Shown here in pieces: positions 16,990 through 26,800 of a stretch of 64,000 nt of DNA. Numbering within the stretch: position 1 is the first letter of the stretch; each line of letters begins with the position of its first letter. Below the pieces are notes generated by a model. The model was not told where the DNA came from. It searched no databases and saw only the letters and a program-made list of their open reading frames with translations. The DNA is from Bacteroidales bacterium (lineage in GTDB: Bacteria; Bacteroidota; Bacteroidia; Bacteroidales; GCA-2748055): contig JARGFP010000017.1 in assembly GCA_029210585.1 (NCBI GenBank), positions 37,256-101,255 on the forward strand, in the 5' to 3' direction. The translations under genes and the position numbers were made by a program.

Positions 16990-19767
16990 ATGAGTGAACC
17001 AAAAAAACTGTTTTTACTGGACAGCTATGCCCTGATTTTCAGGTCATACTATGCTTTTCTTAAAAACCCGATGCGCAATAACAGCGGGATGAATACCTCC
17101 ACGGTATTCGGATTCACCCTTACACTTGATGAACTGCTGAGAAAAGAGGCTCCGACACATATCATGGCTGCGTTTGATGCCTCCGGTCCCACGTTCCGGC
17201 ATGAATTGTATGAGCCCTACAAGGCCAACAGGGATGCAACCCCGGAAGATATTAAAGAATCAATTCCCTGGGTAAAGGACCTGTTAACGGCATACCAGAT
17301 ACCGGTCATCGAAAAGCTGGGGTACGAGGCCGACGACATCATTGGAACCATTGCCAAAAAAGCAGAAAAAGAAGGCTTCGAGGTGTACATGGTTACACCT
17401 GACAAGGATTTTGCCCAGCTCGTCAGTGAAAGAATATATATGTATAAACCCGCCCGTTCCGGCAATGGTGCCGAAATCCTCGGGATCGACCAGGTAAAGG
17501 AAAAGTTCAGGGTAGAGGAACCGCACCAGGTCATCGATATCCTGGCCCTTTGGGGCGATGCTTCCGACAACATCCCGGGAGCCCCCGGAATTGGTGAAAA
17601 AACAGCCAAAAAACTGATTGAGAGCTTTGGCTCCATTGATGGGGTATATGAAAATATTAGCAGCCTGAAAGGAAAGCAACGCGAAAACCTTGAAAATGCA
17701 CAGGAACAGGTCCGGCTTTCAAGGAAACTGGCCACGATAATTGTCGATGCCTCCATCGAATACGACCTTGGGCTTGCAGAACGAAAACCCATTGAAAAAG
17801 CAAAGCTTTCAGCGATCTTTGATGCGCTCAACTTTAAAAACCTGCACAGCAGAATCCTCGGTGAAGAAGAAATTATAAGCAATTCACAAAAAGGACAACA
17901 GGAATCTTTATTTGGAGAAACAATTCAATCGGCTGGTGCACCAGCCACTTCATCAAAAAACATCCACACCCAGCCGCATGCATACCACCTTGTGACGGGT
18001 GAAAAGGACATCAACAGTATGCTTGACCGGTTGGAGGAACTGGATAAATTTTGTTTCGATTCAGAAACAACCGGCCTGGATACTATTGATTCTAAGATAG
18101 TTGGGCTCTCCTTTTGCTGGAAGGCACATGAAGCATATTATATCGATCTTTCTGCTTACGACCCTGTCCCGGAAAGCATCATAGCCCGTCTGAAGAAAGT
18201 TTTTGGCAACAGCGAGCGCCTGGTGATCGGTCAAAACCTCAAGTATGATCTGCACATGTTAAAAAATTATGGGATTGAGGTTACGGGAAGTTTATTTGAT
18301 ACGATGGTTGCACACTACCTGGTGGTGCCTGAAAGGAAGCATGGACTGGATGCAATGGCGGAAGAATATTTTGGCTATACCAAGGTGAAGACCGAGGAGA
18401 TGATCGGAAAAAAGGGAGCCCGGCAGCAGAATTTCAGGGACCTGGATCCTGAAAAGGTGAAGGATTATGCCTGTGAGGATGCAGATATCACCTGGCTGCT
18501 TTATGAAGTGCTTGAAAAGGAGCTGAAAGAAAAAGGAGTGGATACATTGGCATGGGATATCGAAATGCCCCTGGTGCGGGTGCTGATGGAAATGGAACAC
18601 GCGGGGGTGAGCCTCGACAGGAAGGGACTGGCGGATTTCGCAGAAGACCTGCGCAATGAACTGATCGGTATTGAAAAAAGGATTTTTGAACTGGCCGGAC
18701 AGGAATTCAATGTCGGGTCTCCCAGGCAACTCGGGGAGATACTCTTCGACAAGCTCAAAATCATTCCTGATGCAAAAAAGACAAAAACGAAACAATACAG
18801 CACCGGTGAAGATATACTGATCACCCTGGTTGATAAGCACGAGATTGTGCAGCAGGTACTCAATTACAGGTCAGAAAAGAAATTATTGAACACATACGTG
18901 GATGCATTGCCAAAGTTGGTGCATCCTGCAACAGGACGCATCCATACTTCGTTTAACCAGACGCTGGTGACCACGGGGAGACTTTCTTCCAATAACCCCA
19001 ACCTGCAGAATATTCCCATCAGGGAGGAACGGGGTCGTGAGATCCGCAAAGCCTTTACCAGTTCAGATGCACAGCACAGGTTTCTTTCAGCAGACTACAG
19101 CCAGATCGAACTCAGGCTGATGGCACACCTGAGTAAGGACGAGAACATGATCAGGGCATTTATTGAGAAGGAAGACATACACACTACCACGGCATCCAAG
19201 GTTTATAACGTGCCGATTGATGAAGTTACAAAAGACATGCGTTCAAGGGCCAAGACAGCCAACTTCGGGATCATATACGGGATATCGGCCTTCGGGCTTT
19301 CACAACGGATGCGCATTCCACGCTCAGAAGCCAAAGAACTGATTGACGGCTATTTCAACACCTATCCTTCGGTGCGGACGTTCATGGATAAATGCATTGA
19401 AAAGGCCAGGGAGAAAGGGTATGTGGAAACCATTTTCGGAAGAAGAAGGTACCTGCCGGATATACACTCCAGGAATTCCATGATCCGTGGCAATGCAGAA
19501 CGGAATGCGATCAATACCCCTATCCAGGGAACGGCCGCTGATATTATCAAAATCGCAATGGTATCTGTATTCCGGGCATTCCGGGAAAAAGGGCTTTCCA
19601 CGGAGATGATCATCCAGGTACATGATGAACTGAACTTTAACGTACCACTGAATGAACTTGAAACCGTTCAAAAGATCGTCAGAAATTCAATGGAGCAGGC
19701 CGTGGAACTGTCCGTTCCCCTGGAAATCGATATGAACCACGGCAGCAACTGGCTGGAGGCCCACTAA
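16990..19767 (+). CDS. polA: DNA polymerase I
   Basis: Repair and Okazaki-fragment polymerase, 925 residues with all three activities. The N-terminal 5' nuclease shows GYEADDIIGTIAKKA, VTPDKDFAQLV and GDASDNIPGAPGIGEKTA. The 3'-5' exonuclease keeps its acidic residues (FCFDSETTGLDT, NLKYDLHML, YACEDADITW), so proofreading should be active, unlike in Bacillus or Thermus Pol I. The polymerase palm and fingers show SADYSQIELRLMAHL, RAKTANFGIIYGIS and IIQVHDELNF. It starts five bases after queD and ends two bases before the convergent S41 protease gene. Confidence 0.98.
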   Translation: MSEPKKLFLLDSYALIFRSYYAFLKNPMRNNSGMNTSTVFGFTLTLDELLRKEAPTHIMAAFDASGPTFRHELYEPYKANRDATPEDIKESIPWVKDLLTAYQIPVIEKLGYEADDIIGTIAKKAEKEGFEVYMVTPDKDFAQLVSERIYMYKPARSGNGAEILGIDQVKEKFRVEEPHQVIDILALWGDASDNIPGAPGIGEKTAKKLIESFGSIDGVYENISSLKGKQRENLENAQEQVRLSRKLATIIVDASIEYDLGLAERKPIEKAKLSAIFDALNFKNLHSRILGEEEIISNSQKGQQESLFGETIQSAGAPATSSKNIHTQPHAYHLVTGEKDINSMLDRLEELDKFCFDSETTGLDTIDSKIVGLSFCWKAHEAYYIDLSAYDPVPESIIARLKKVFGNSERLVIGQNLKYDLHMLKNYGIEVTGSLFDTMVAHYLVVPERKHGLDAMAEEYFGYTKVKTEEMIGKKGARQQNFRDLDPEKVKDYACEDADITWLLYEVLEKELKEKGVDTLAWDIEMPLVRVLMEMEHAGVSLDRKGLADFAEDLRNELIGIEKRIFELAGQEFNVGSPRQLGEILFDKLKIIPDAKKTKTKQYSTGEDILITLVDKHEIVQQVLNYRSEKKLLNTYVDALPKLVHPATGRIHTSFNQTLVTTGRLSSNNPNLQNIPIREERGREIRKAFTSSDAQHRFLSADYSQIELRLMAHLSKDENMIRAFIEKEDIHTTTASKVYNVPIDEVTKDMRSRAKTANFGIIYGISAFGLSQRMRIPRSEAKELIDGYFNTYPSVRTFMDKCIEKAREKGYVETIFGRRRYLPDIHSRNSMIRGNAERNAINTPIQGTAADIIKIAMVSVFRAFREKGLSTEMIIQVHDELNFNVPLNELETVQKIVRNSMEQAVELSVPLEIDMNHGSNWLEAH

Positions 19768-19769
19768 CA

Positions 19770-21455
19770 CTAATGTGCCCCGGCAACAGTATGTTTTGCA
19801 AGCGTCCCCTCTTTACCATTCAGGATATTTTGAACCTGTATCGTATTTGAGATCACCTCCAACGCTTTATCGAGCTGGATATCATTGCGGATCTGCTTCC
19901 TGATCCTGCCACTGTGATAATAATAGCGGCCTGCGATCTCCTCCTCCATGATCTGCTGGATTTCCGCGCGGAATGTTTCCATATCCTTCATATTGTTGTG
20001 TGAAAGCTTTTCTTTCAACGCCGCGAATTCTTCTTCAGATAACTGGTAATACTTTTCGCGTTTTGCCGTCTCCACGAGGGTTGAAAAGGCTTTTTCACTG
20101 GCCGTTTCGTATTCAAAATCCTTATCGGTTACAAAATCCCGGAATGCTTCATATTCCGTATCCGTTAAATTGAATACAGCGGGACTTTCAATGGTGTCTT
20201 TCGTGTTCCTGAATTTGGTGGCATAATCGAAAAACATGTTTTCCGTATACAACCGCAATGTGATCTCACTCAGGTTCTCCGGAACCACTTCAATATCAGG
20301 CCGGATCCCGCCGCCGTCGTATACCACGCGCCCATTCCTGGTCTCGTATTCACTGATGAGTGAATCCGGTACCGCTCCCACACTTCCATCTTCATTCCTG
20401 TGGGTGTAATCAAGGGCCTGGATGCACCTGCCGGAAGGGATGTAGTATTTTGCCGTGGTAACCTTGAGTTGTGCATTGTACTTGAGTGGACGCGTGGTCT
20501 GAACAAGCCCCTTCCCGAAGGTGCGTTGCCCGATAACCACGGCACGATCAAGGTCCTGCATGGCACCGGCAACAATCTCGGAAGCGGAGGCAGATCCCCG
20601 GTTCACCAGCACTACGATCGGGATTTCCGTGTCCAGCGCCTGTTCGGTTGTCTTGTATTCACTGTCCCATTTTTTCACCTTTCCTTTGGTGCTGACAATC
20701 AATTCTCCCTTGTCAATGAAAAGGTTACAGGTTCTTACAGCCTCAATCATCAGTCCGCCGGGATTGCTGCGCAGGTCCAGTACCAGCCGGTTGAACGATG
20801 CGTTCTTTTTCAGGTCAAGAAAGGCTTTTCGCACCTCTGCGGAAGCATTGGTGGTAAAATTGCTGAGTCGTATGTATCCAGTATGATCCGACAGCATGCC
20901 ATGATAGGGAACATTGGTGATCACGATTTTTTCGCGCTTCATGCCGACATCGAGCACTTCCTCAGTATAGGGTCGTTTTGCCTTGACATTCAGCATGGTA
21001 CCCGGCTCACCCTTGAGCAACTCACTTACCTCCGATATATCCATTCCGCTGGTCTTTTTACCCGAAACCTCCACGAGGACATCCCCGGCACGCAATCCCG
21101 ATTTAGCTGCAGGAAAGTTTTCGTAGGGATCTGCAATAATGATCTGGTCGTCGGCCCTTCGGATCAGACTGCCGATTCCGCCATATTCTCCGGTGGTCTG
21201 GAAATTAAAATCATCCATCTCTTTTTCAGGAATATAGGTAGTATAGGGATCGAGCTCATTCAGCATGGAATTGATGCTCGTGGTAACCAGCTCCTCGGGG
21301 GAGGTCTCGTCCACATAAAACATGTTGAGCTCCCGGAACAGGGTGCAGTAGATGTCCAGGTTCTTGACGATCTCAAGATCCCGGTTGTTGATGGTGGTGA
21401 ATCCTGCGCCCAGCACCAATACCAGGATTCCCGTAATAATAATCTTCTTTCTCAC
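19770..21455 (-). CDS. S41 family C-terminal processing peptidase
   Basis: Periplasmic Ser/Lys protease of the CtpA/Prc type, 561 residues. There is an N-terminal signal anchor (KKIIITGILVLVLGAGF), a PDZ domain (about 85-165; YGGIGSLIRRADDQIIIADPYENFPAAKSGLRAGDV) and the S41 catalytic core with the serine in NRGSASASEIVAGAMQ and the general-base lysine in GQRTFGKGLVQT. A C-terminal extension of about 190 residues follows. Such proteases trim C-termini of envelope proteins. In relatives this gene often sits near the hemD-rnpA group; here it is divergent from DUF4271. Confidence 0.94.
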   Translation of the reverse strand: MRKKIIITGILVLVLGAGFTTINNRDLEIVKNLDIYCTLFRELNMFYVDETSPEELVTTSINSMLNELDPYTTYIPEKEMDDFNFQTTGEYGGIGSLIRRADDQIIIADPYENFPAAKSGLRAGDVLVEVSGKKTSGMDISEVSELLKGEPGTMLNVKAKRPYTEEVLDVGMKREKIVITNVPYHGMLSDHTGYIRLSNFTTNASAEVRKAFLDLKKNASFNRLVLDLRSNPGGLMIEAVRTCNLFIDKGELIVSTKGKVKKWDSEYKTTEQALDTEIPIVVLVNRGSASASEIVAGAMQDLDRAVVIGQRTFGKGLVQTTRPLKYNAQLKVTTAKYYIPSGRCIQALDYTHRNEDGSVGAVPDSLISEYETRNGRVVYDGGGIRPDIEVVPENLSEITLRLYTENMFFDYATKFRNTKDTIESPAVFNLTDTEYEAFRDFVTDKDFEYETASEKAFSTLVETAKREKYYQLSEEEFAALKEKLSHNNMKDMETFRAEIQQIMEEEIAGRYYYHSGRIRKQIRNDIQLDKALEVISNTIQVQNILNGKEGTLAKHTVAGAH

Positions 21456-21714
21456 AGGTATATGTTTTTATTAAAGTCTTATGATTTAATTCGTTATAAT
21501 TTCCGTTTTCTCTCCTGTTGCGTTGTTCTTACTCCTTCTGAGAACGCAAGTGTTAATATTGCTGTTGTATTCCCAACACGGACAGCTACAAATATATCTT
21601 AAAATATACGGAATCCTTCACCGATCTCCCCGGACCTCGGGAACATTAACGTTTTTTAAGTAATGTCATAAAAGTAGAACGGATGATTATTCTGCATATC
21701 TTTGCCGGAAATCT

Positions 21715-22518
21715 ATGGGAATGAGCGTTCAGAACAGGATCGACACCATCGCAGGTATCGCTGATACCACCGGGTCGGAACCATGTGTGAAGGCACTGGC
21801 TGCGCCTCTATCCGGTGAGCGAACGCTCCCGCCGGAAGCATTTCTCTCCGAACCCGGTTTCCTGGTAGAAAACGCTTCCGAAGAATGGCACTTCTATTTC
21901 CTTGTTTTCCTGCTGATCGCATTTGCCGTGTCACGGGCTTTCCTGGGACAATTACTGAACCCCACCTTTACTGCCGCTGTGAGGTACAGCACCGCCGTGG
22001 GAATGTATAAAGACAACAGCCAGTTACAACGGCAGATTGATACAGTGCTGTATGGATTTTACTTCGTTTCCACGGGTTTTTTCACAATGCTGATCGCCGG
22101 GCACTTTCACTTGTTTCCCTATGGTCTCCGGGGTGTTGAACTGTTCGGTTTTTTCACAATAGTGATCATGCTGGTATTTTTCCTGCGCATTGTCGTGGTG
22201 AACATCGTCGGACATGTTTTTCTCAACCTGAAATTATTCAGGGCATACCTCTATCATGCATTTATTTATAACAAGCTTACAGGAATACTGTTGCTCCCGA
22301 TGGGTATTGTTATCGTCTATACAAACGGGATACTCAATGATATCGCGGTATGGTCCGCCCTGGCGATAATCGGTGTAATGCTGGTAATGAAAATTTACAG
22401 GGGCATCCTGTTCGCCATAAAGTACCGGGTTTTAAATTTCTATTTGTTTTTGTACCTTTGTGCCCTTGAATTGGTACCAATGTTATTGTTGTACAAGTGG
22501 TTTACGATCATAGTGTAG
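21715..22518 (+). CDS. DUF4271 membrane protein
   Basis: A 267-residue protein with a soluble N-terminus of about 60 residues and then six to seven hydrophobic helices (for example FYFLVFLLIAFAVSRAF, GFFTIVIMLVFFLRIVVVNI, ILLLPMGIVIVYTNG, NFYLFLYLCALELVPML). It matches the Bacteroidota-specific DUF4271 family, function unknown, which in this phylum tends to precede hemD. A -7-like TATCTTTG lies at 21697-21704, ten bases before the ATG, implying a short leader. hemD begins 30 bases downstream. Confidence 0.85.
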   Translation: MGMSVQNRIDTIAGIADTTGSEPCVKALAAPLSGERTLPPEAFLSEPGFLVENASEEWHFYFLVFLLIAFAVSRAFLGQLLNPTFTAAVRYSTAVGMYKDNSQLQRQIDTVLYGFYFVSTGFFTMLIAGHFHLFPYGLRGVELFGFFTIVIMLVFFLRIVVVNIVGHVFLNLKLFRAYLYHAFIYNKLTGILLLPMGIVIVYTNGILNDIAVWSALAIIGVMLVMKIYRGILFAIKYRVLNFYLFLYLCALELVPMLLLYKWFTIIV

Positions 22519-22548
22519 TTGTAATACAGAACTAAAGGTAGAAGAAAT

Positions 22549-23307
22549 ATGAGCAGAATCAAGAAAATTTTGGTCTCACAACCCCAGCCCGAGAATGACA
22601 AATCCCCTTACTTTGATCTGGCCGAGAAACACAATCTGAAAATTGATTTTCGTCCATTCATCCATGTTGAAGGAATCAGTACGAAAGAGTTCCGTCAATC
22701 CAAAGTAGACCTCTCTAATCACTCCGCAGTGATTTTTACAAGCAAAACCTCCATCGATCACTATTTCAGGATTGCAGATGAAACCCGGGTAACAATTCCC
22801 GATACCATGAAGTATTTCTGTATATCCGAATCGACGGCGTACTACCTGCAAAAGTACATCGTGTACCGGAAAAGGAAAATCTTCTTTGGAAAAGGAAAGA
22901 TGGAAGATCTCGTTGAGATTATGATGAAACACAAGGATGAAAACTTCCTGGTTCCGCTTTCTGCCGCACACAAGGAAGAGATCCCGGTGCTTCTTGAAAA
23001 ACACAAATTTAAATTTACCAAATCGATCCTGTATAAAACAGAATGCAGCGATCTCTCCGACCTGGCAGATGTGAATTACGACGTGCTGGTGTTTTACAGT
23101 CCGTCCGGTATCAAGTCCCTGCTGCAGAATTTCCCCGATTTCAAGCAGAACAATACCAAAATTGCATCTTTCGGTGACAAGACCGCCAGAGCTGTCGAAG
23201 AGGCAGGACTGAGGCTCGATATCAAAGCACCGGCGCCACAGGCGCCTTCCATGACCATGGCGCTGGAAAGTTTCATCGAACAGCACAATAAAAATGGGAA
23301 AAGCTGA
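22549..23307 (+). CDS. hemD: Uroporphyrinogen-III synthase
   Basis: Closes hydroxymethylbilane with inversion of ring D to give uroporphyrinogen III for haem, sirohaem and cobalamin synthesis. The protein is 252 residues with the two alternating Rossmann-like lobes of the family; recognisable segments are KILVSQPQPENDKSPYFDLA, SAVIFTSKTSIDHYF and VLVFYSPSGIKSLLQNFP, then IASFGDKTARAVEEAGL. HemD sequences are poorly conserved, so the call rests on overall pattern and on the DUF4271-hemD-rnpA order seen in this phylum. Confidence 0.88.
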   Translation: MSRIKKILVSQPQPENDKSPYFDLAEKHNLKIDFRPFIHVEGISTKEFRQSKVDLSNHSAVIFTSKTSIDHYFRIADETRVTIPDTMKYFCISESTAYYLQKYIVYRKRKIFFGKGKMEDLVEIMMKHKDENFLVPLSAAHKEEIPVLLEKHKFKFTKSILYKTECSDLSDLADVNYDVLVFYSPSGIKSLLQNFPDFKQNNTKIASFGDKTARAVEEAGLRLDIKAPAPQAPSMTMALESFIEQHNKNGKS

Positions 23308-23328
23308 TCCGGGAACATAACATATAAC

Positions 23329-23355
23329 AAAGGGGGGAGCAATCCCCCTTTTTTT
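23329..23355 (+). terminator. Hairpin with T-run directly before rnpA
   Basis: AAAGGGGG pairs with CCCCCTTT across the loop GAGCAAT, followed by more Ts, a canonical intrinsic-terminator shape for the DUF4271-hemD transcript. The last T is at 23355 and the rnpA ATG starts at 23356, so the structure abuts the start codon. It might act as an attenuator or translational block rather than a simple terminator. Confidence 0.65.
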
Positions 23356-23742
23356 ATGGCAACATACACTTTCAATAAACGTGAAAAACTAAAGAGCAGG
23401 AAATCGATCGAGTCCCTGTTCAGGTCGGGAAGTACTTTCTCCTCGCCTCCTTTTCGCCTGCTGTACCGTAAGGTGGAAGACCTTCCCGTACCAGTACAGA
23501 TGACGGTTGCCATTCCCAAAAGAAGCGTCCGCCGGGCGGTGGACCGGAACCTGCTCAAACGCAGAACCCGCGAAGCCTACCGTCTGCAAAAAAACAGTCT
23601 CCTTAAAAAAGTGACCGAAAAAAAAGCCTGCTACCAGATTCTGTTGCTTTACCATTCTGACGGTATCGCCGACTTCAGAACCATCCAAAGCGCCGTCCGG
23701 GTCCTGCTCACCCGGCTCGAACAGGCGGTAGACAAACAATAA
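23356..23742 (+). CDS. rnpA: Ribonuclease P protein component
   Basis: Basic protein subunit that helps the RNase P RNA bind and cleave precursor tRNA leaders. The 128 residues start with the family N-terminus (TFNKREKLKSRKSIESLFRSG) and carry the RNR signature in RRAVDRNLLKRRTREAYRLQ. The start at 23356 matches the family although it leaves no room for a ribosome site: a terminator-like hairpin ends on the base before it. rpmH and yidC, the common partners elsewhere, are not adjacent. Confidence 0.95.
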   Translation: MATYTFNKREKLKSRKSIESLFRSGSTFSSPPFRLLYRKVEDLPVPVQMTVAIPKRSVRRAVDRNLLKRRTREAYRLQKNSLLKKVTEKKACYQILLLYHSDGIADFRTIQSAVRVLLTRLEQAVDKQ

Positions 23743-23745
23743 GTA

Positions 23746-23776
23746 TTGGTATTGTTCCAGGCCTTGCTTACCTTTA
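23746..23776 (+). promoter_or_regulatory. Predicted sigma-A promoter before the alpha-2-macroglobulin gene
   Basis: TTG at 23746-23748, 20 bases, then TACCTTTA at 23769-23776 fits the Bacteroidota -33/-7 pattern (TTTG, 19-21 bases, TAnnTTTG) with one mismatch in the -7 box. It lies just after rnpA and about 30 bases before the lipoprotein start. Confidence 0.45.
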
Positions 23777-23803
23777 AAGGATAAAATCCCAAAATCACGC
23801 ACC

Positions 23804-26800
23804 ATGAAATCTTCCCGCTCTGTCATTCTCGCAGCAGCAACTGCGCTGTTATTCTTCTATGCCTGCAATCGCCCCGGAAAAGACCGCCTGGAAACCCCGG
23901 CTTATAACCCCATGATCGCCGCATTTACCAGTGGGATCATCTCTTCCGAATCCACCGTGAAAGTGCGATTCGCTGAACCAGTTGCCGATTCCGTGGAAGT
24001 AAACAGCACCGTGGATAAAGGGATCATGACCCTGGATCCTCCTGTGGACGGAACGGTATATTTCATTGACCGGCAAACCATCGGGTTCAGACCGGATGGA
24101 CGTTTCAGACAGGGAACTGCCTACGATGTGCGTGTCAGGCTGGACAAGCTGTTTCGAAACACCACCACTTCAACAACATTCGATTTTCGTTTCCACACCA
24201 TCGAGCAACACCTCGGCATTGAACTGGAAGGCTTCCGGCCCTACAACGATTACGCCCCTGAAATGAATTACCTCACTGCTAGGCTGACTACCGCCGATAT
24301 TGCCGATCCCGAAGCCGTAAGGGAAGTGATCGGAGTGGTACAGGAAGGCCATGAACTGCCGGTGAGATGGGAACACGGACCCGACGGGAAGGTGCACCAG
24401 TTCACGATTGACAGCATACGACGGGGAGACACGGAACTGGTTGTGGAAATCCGGCACGACGGACAGGCGATCAGTTCAGCACAACAGGGCAAGGAAATAT
24501 TCGAGTTGCCGGCCCTGGGCGATTTCAAGGTGATCAGTCACCGGCTGGTGCAGTATCCTGAACAGCACGTGCTGCTGAGCTTTTCCGACCCCTTGCGCAA
24601 AGATCAGTCACTCAACGGATTGATCCGGCTGAGTAATGATACCGATATGCGGTTCATCGTGGAGGGAAATATGGTGAGGGCATACCCGAATGTACGGCAG
24701 AGCGGATCACGAACCCTCTTCGTAGAACCAGGCATCCGGAACACCGCGGGAAAAGGGCTTGTCACCGGGCAAAGCTTCGAAATCATCTTCGAAGAAATCA
24801 AACCTTCTGTGGAACTGCTGGGCAACGGGGTGATCATACCCACAGCAGATGAAGTGAAATTACCTTTTAAAGCAGTGAACCTCAGGGCTGTGGATCTGAA
24901 AGTGATCCGTATCTATGAAGACAATATTGCACAATTCCTGCAGGTGAACCAGCTCGACGGAAACAGGGAACTGAAACGAGCCGGGAGACTGATCCTGAAG
25001 AAGACCATCAGCCTGGTGGCCGATCAGCCTGTCAATTACGGACAATGGAATACTTTTTCACTGAACCTGACCGAACTGGTGAAAACAGAGCCGGGTGCTA
25101 TCTATCGCGTGGAACTGAATTTCAGGCAGATCCATTCCATGTATGCCTGCAAGGATGAACCACCGGCAGCGCTTCCGGAACCGGAAGACAATTATGACGG
25201 GATTGAAGAAGAGGACCTGTCCTACTGGGACTCCTATGAAAACTATTACAGCGACTGGGACTACTACGATTATGAAGGATACAACTGGGAAGACCGTGAA
25301 GACCCGTGTAAGCCGGCTTATTATGGAAACCGCCGTGCGGTCTCGCGAAACATCCTGTCCAGCAACATGGGACTCATCGCCAAATACGGGGCCGGGGAAC
25401 AACTCCATGTAACAGTCACCGATCTGCTCCAGGCCACGGCTGTGTCAGGAGCCACCGTGAAGGTGTACAATTTCCAGCAGCAACTCCTGGCCGAAGCGCC
25501 GACGAACAACTCCGGCATGACAACGATCGACCTGGATGCCAGGCCTTTCCTTGTGGTGGCGGAACAGGGCGGACAAAAAGGGTACCTGCGGATGGTGGAC
25601 GGAGCAGCGCTATCGTACAGCATGTTCGATATTTCAGGAACAGTGGTACAGAAAGGAATCAAAGGTTTCCTTTATAGTGAAAGAGGCGTCTGGCGTCCGG
25701 GAGATTCCATCTATATCAACCTGGTCCTGAACGACAGTGAGAATCCGCTTCCTGAAGGACACCCGGTGGCCTTCGAACTCAAGGATCCTCAGGGAAAAAT
25801 TGTAAAGAGAAACATTGCTCCCGGAAATACCACCGGTTTTTACCCCTTCCATACCCGTACAGCCACCAACGCACCCACGGGCAGGTATACGGTAACTGCC
25901 TTGGCAGGAGGAGTCACCTTTACAAAGGGACTCCAGGTGGAGACCATCAAACCCAACCGCCTCAGGATTGCACTTTCTTTTGAACAGGGCGACACCATCT
26001 GCCCGGAAAAAGGGCCGGTCACCGGAACACTTTCAGGAGAATGGCTTACGGGAGCAACGGCAAGCGGACTGCGTGCCGAATTGGAGGTGCTCCTTCGGTC
26101 TGCGAACACGGCCTTCAAAGGATACGAAGCGTATACCTTTTCAGATCCCACGAAAAAGATCGATCGTCCCGGAACCACCTTCTGGGAAGGAAATACCGAC
26201 CAGTCAGGACAAGCCCGCTTTTCCCGTCAGCTCAATATCGGCGGGGAGGCCCCCGGAATGCTCCATGCCATATTCACCACCAGGCTGTTCGAGCGCTCCG
26301 GCGAATTCAGTATCGATCAGAAAACCGTTACCTGTTCTCCCTACAATACCTATGTGGGTATCAAAACGCCTCCGGGTGACAAACAGGGAATGCTCCTTAC
26401 CGACACTGCGCATACAGTAGACGTAGTCACCCTCGACACGGAAGGAAATCCTGTTGAAAAACCGGGCCTCGAAGTGAAGGTATACAATCTGTCATGGCGA
26501 TGGTGGTGGGACGCTTCCTTCGAGAACCTCGCCTCCTATATGGGAAGCAGCTCCATGGCACCGGTCTATGAAACAACGATCAACACGAAGAAAGGCAGCG
26601 GGAAATTCAACTTCCGTATCGATTATCCCGAATGGGGACGTTACCTGGTAATGGTGAGGGACCAGGGCGGACACAGTGCGGCAAAGATCGTCTATGTCGA
26701 CTGGCCGGGCTGGGCAGGAAGGGCCGGAAAAGGAGATCCGGATGCTGCTTCCGTGCTGGCGTTCAGTTCAGATAAAACTACCTATACCGTGGGCGAAACA

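Noticed and set aside
20400-21602. 400-residue plus-strand frame opposite the S41 protease
   Set aside because: It is the complement shadow of a well-supported protease gene with PDZ and catalytic motifs.
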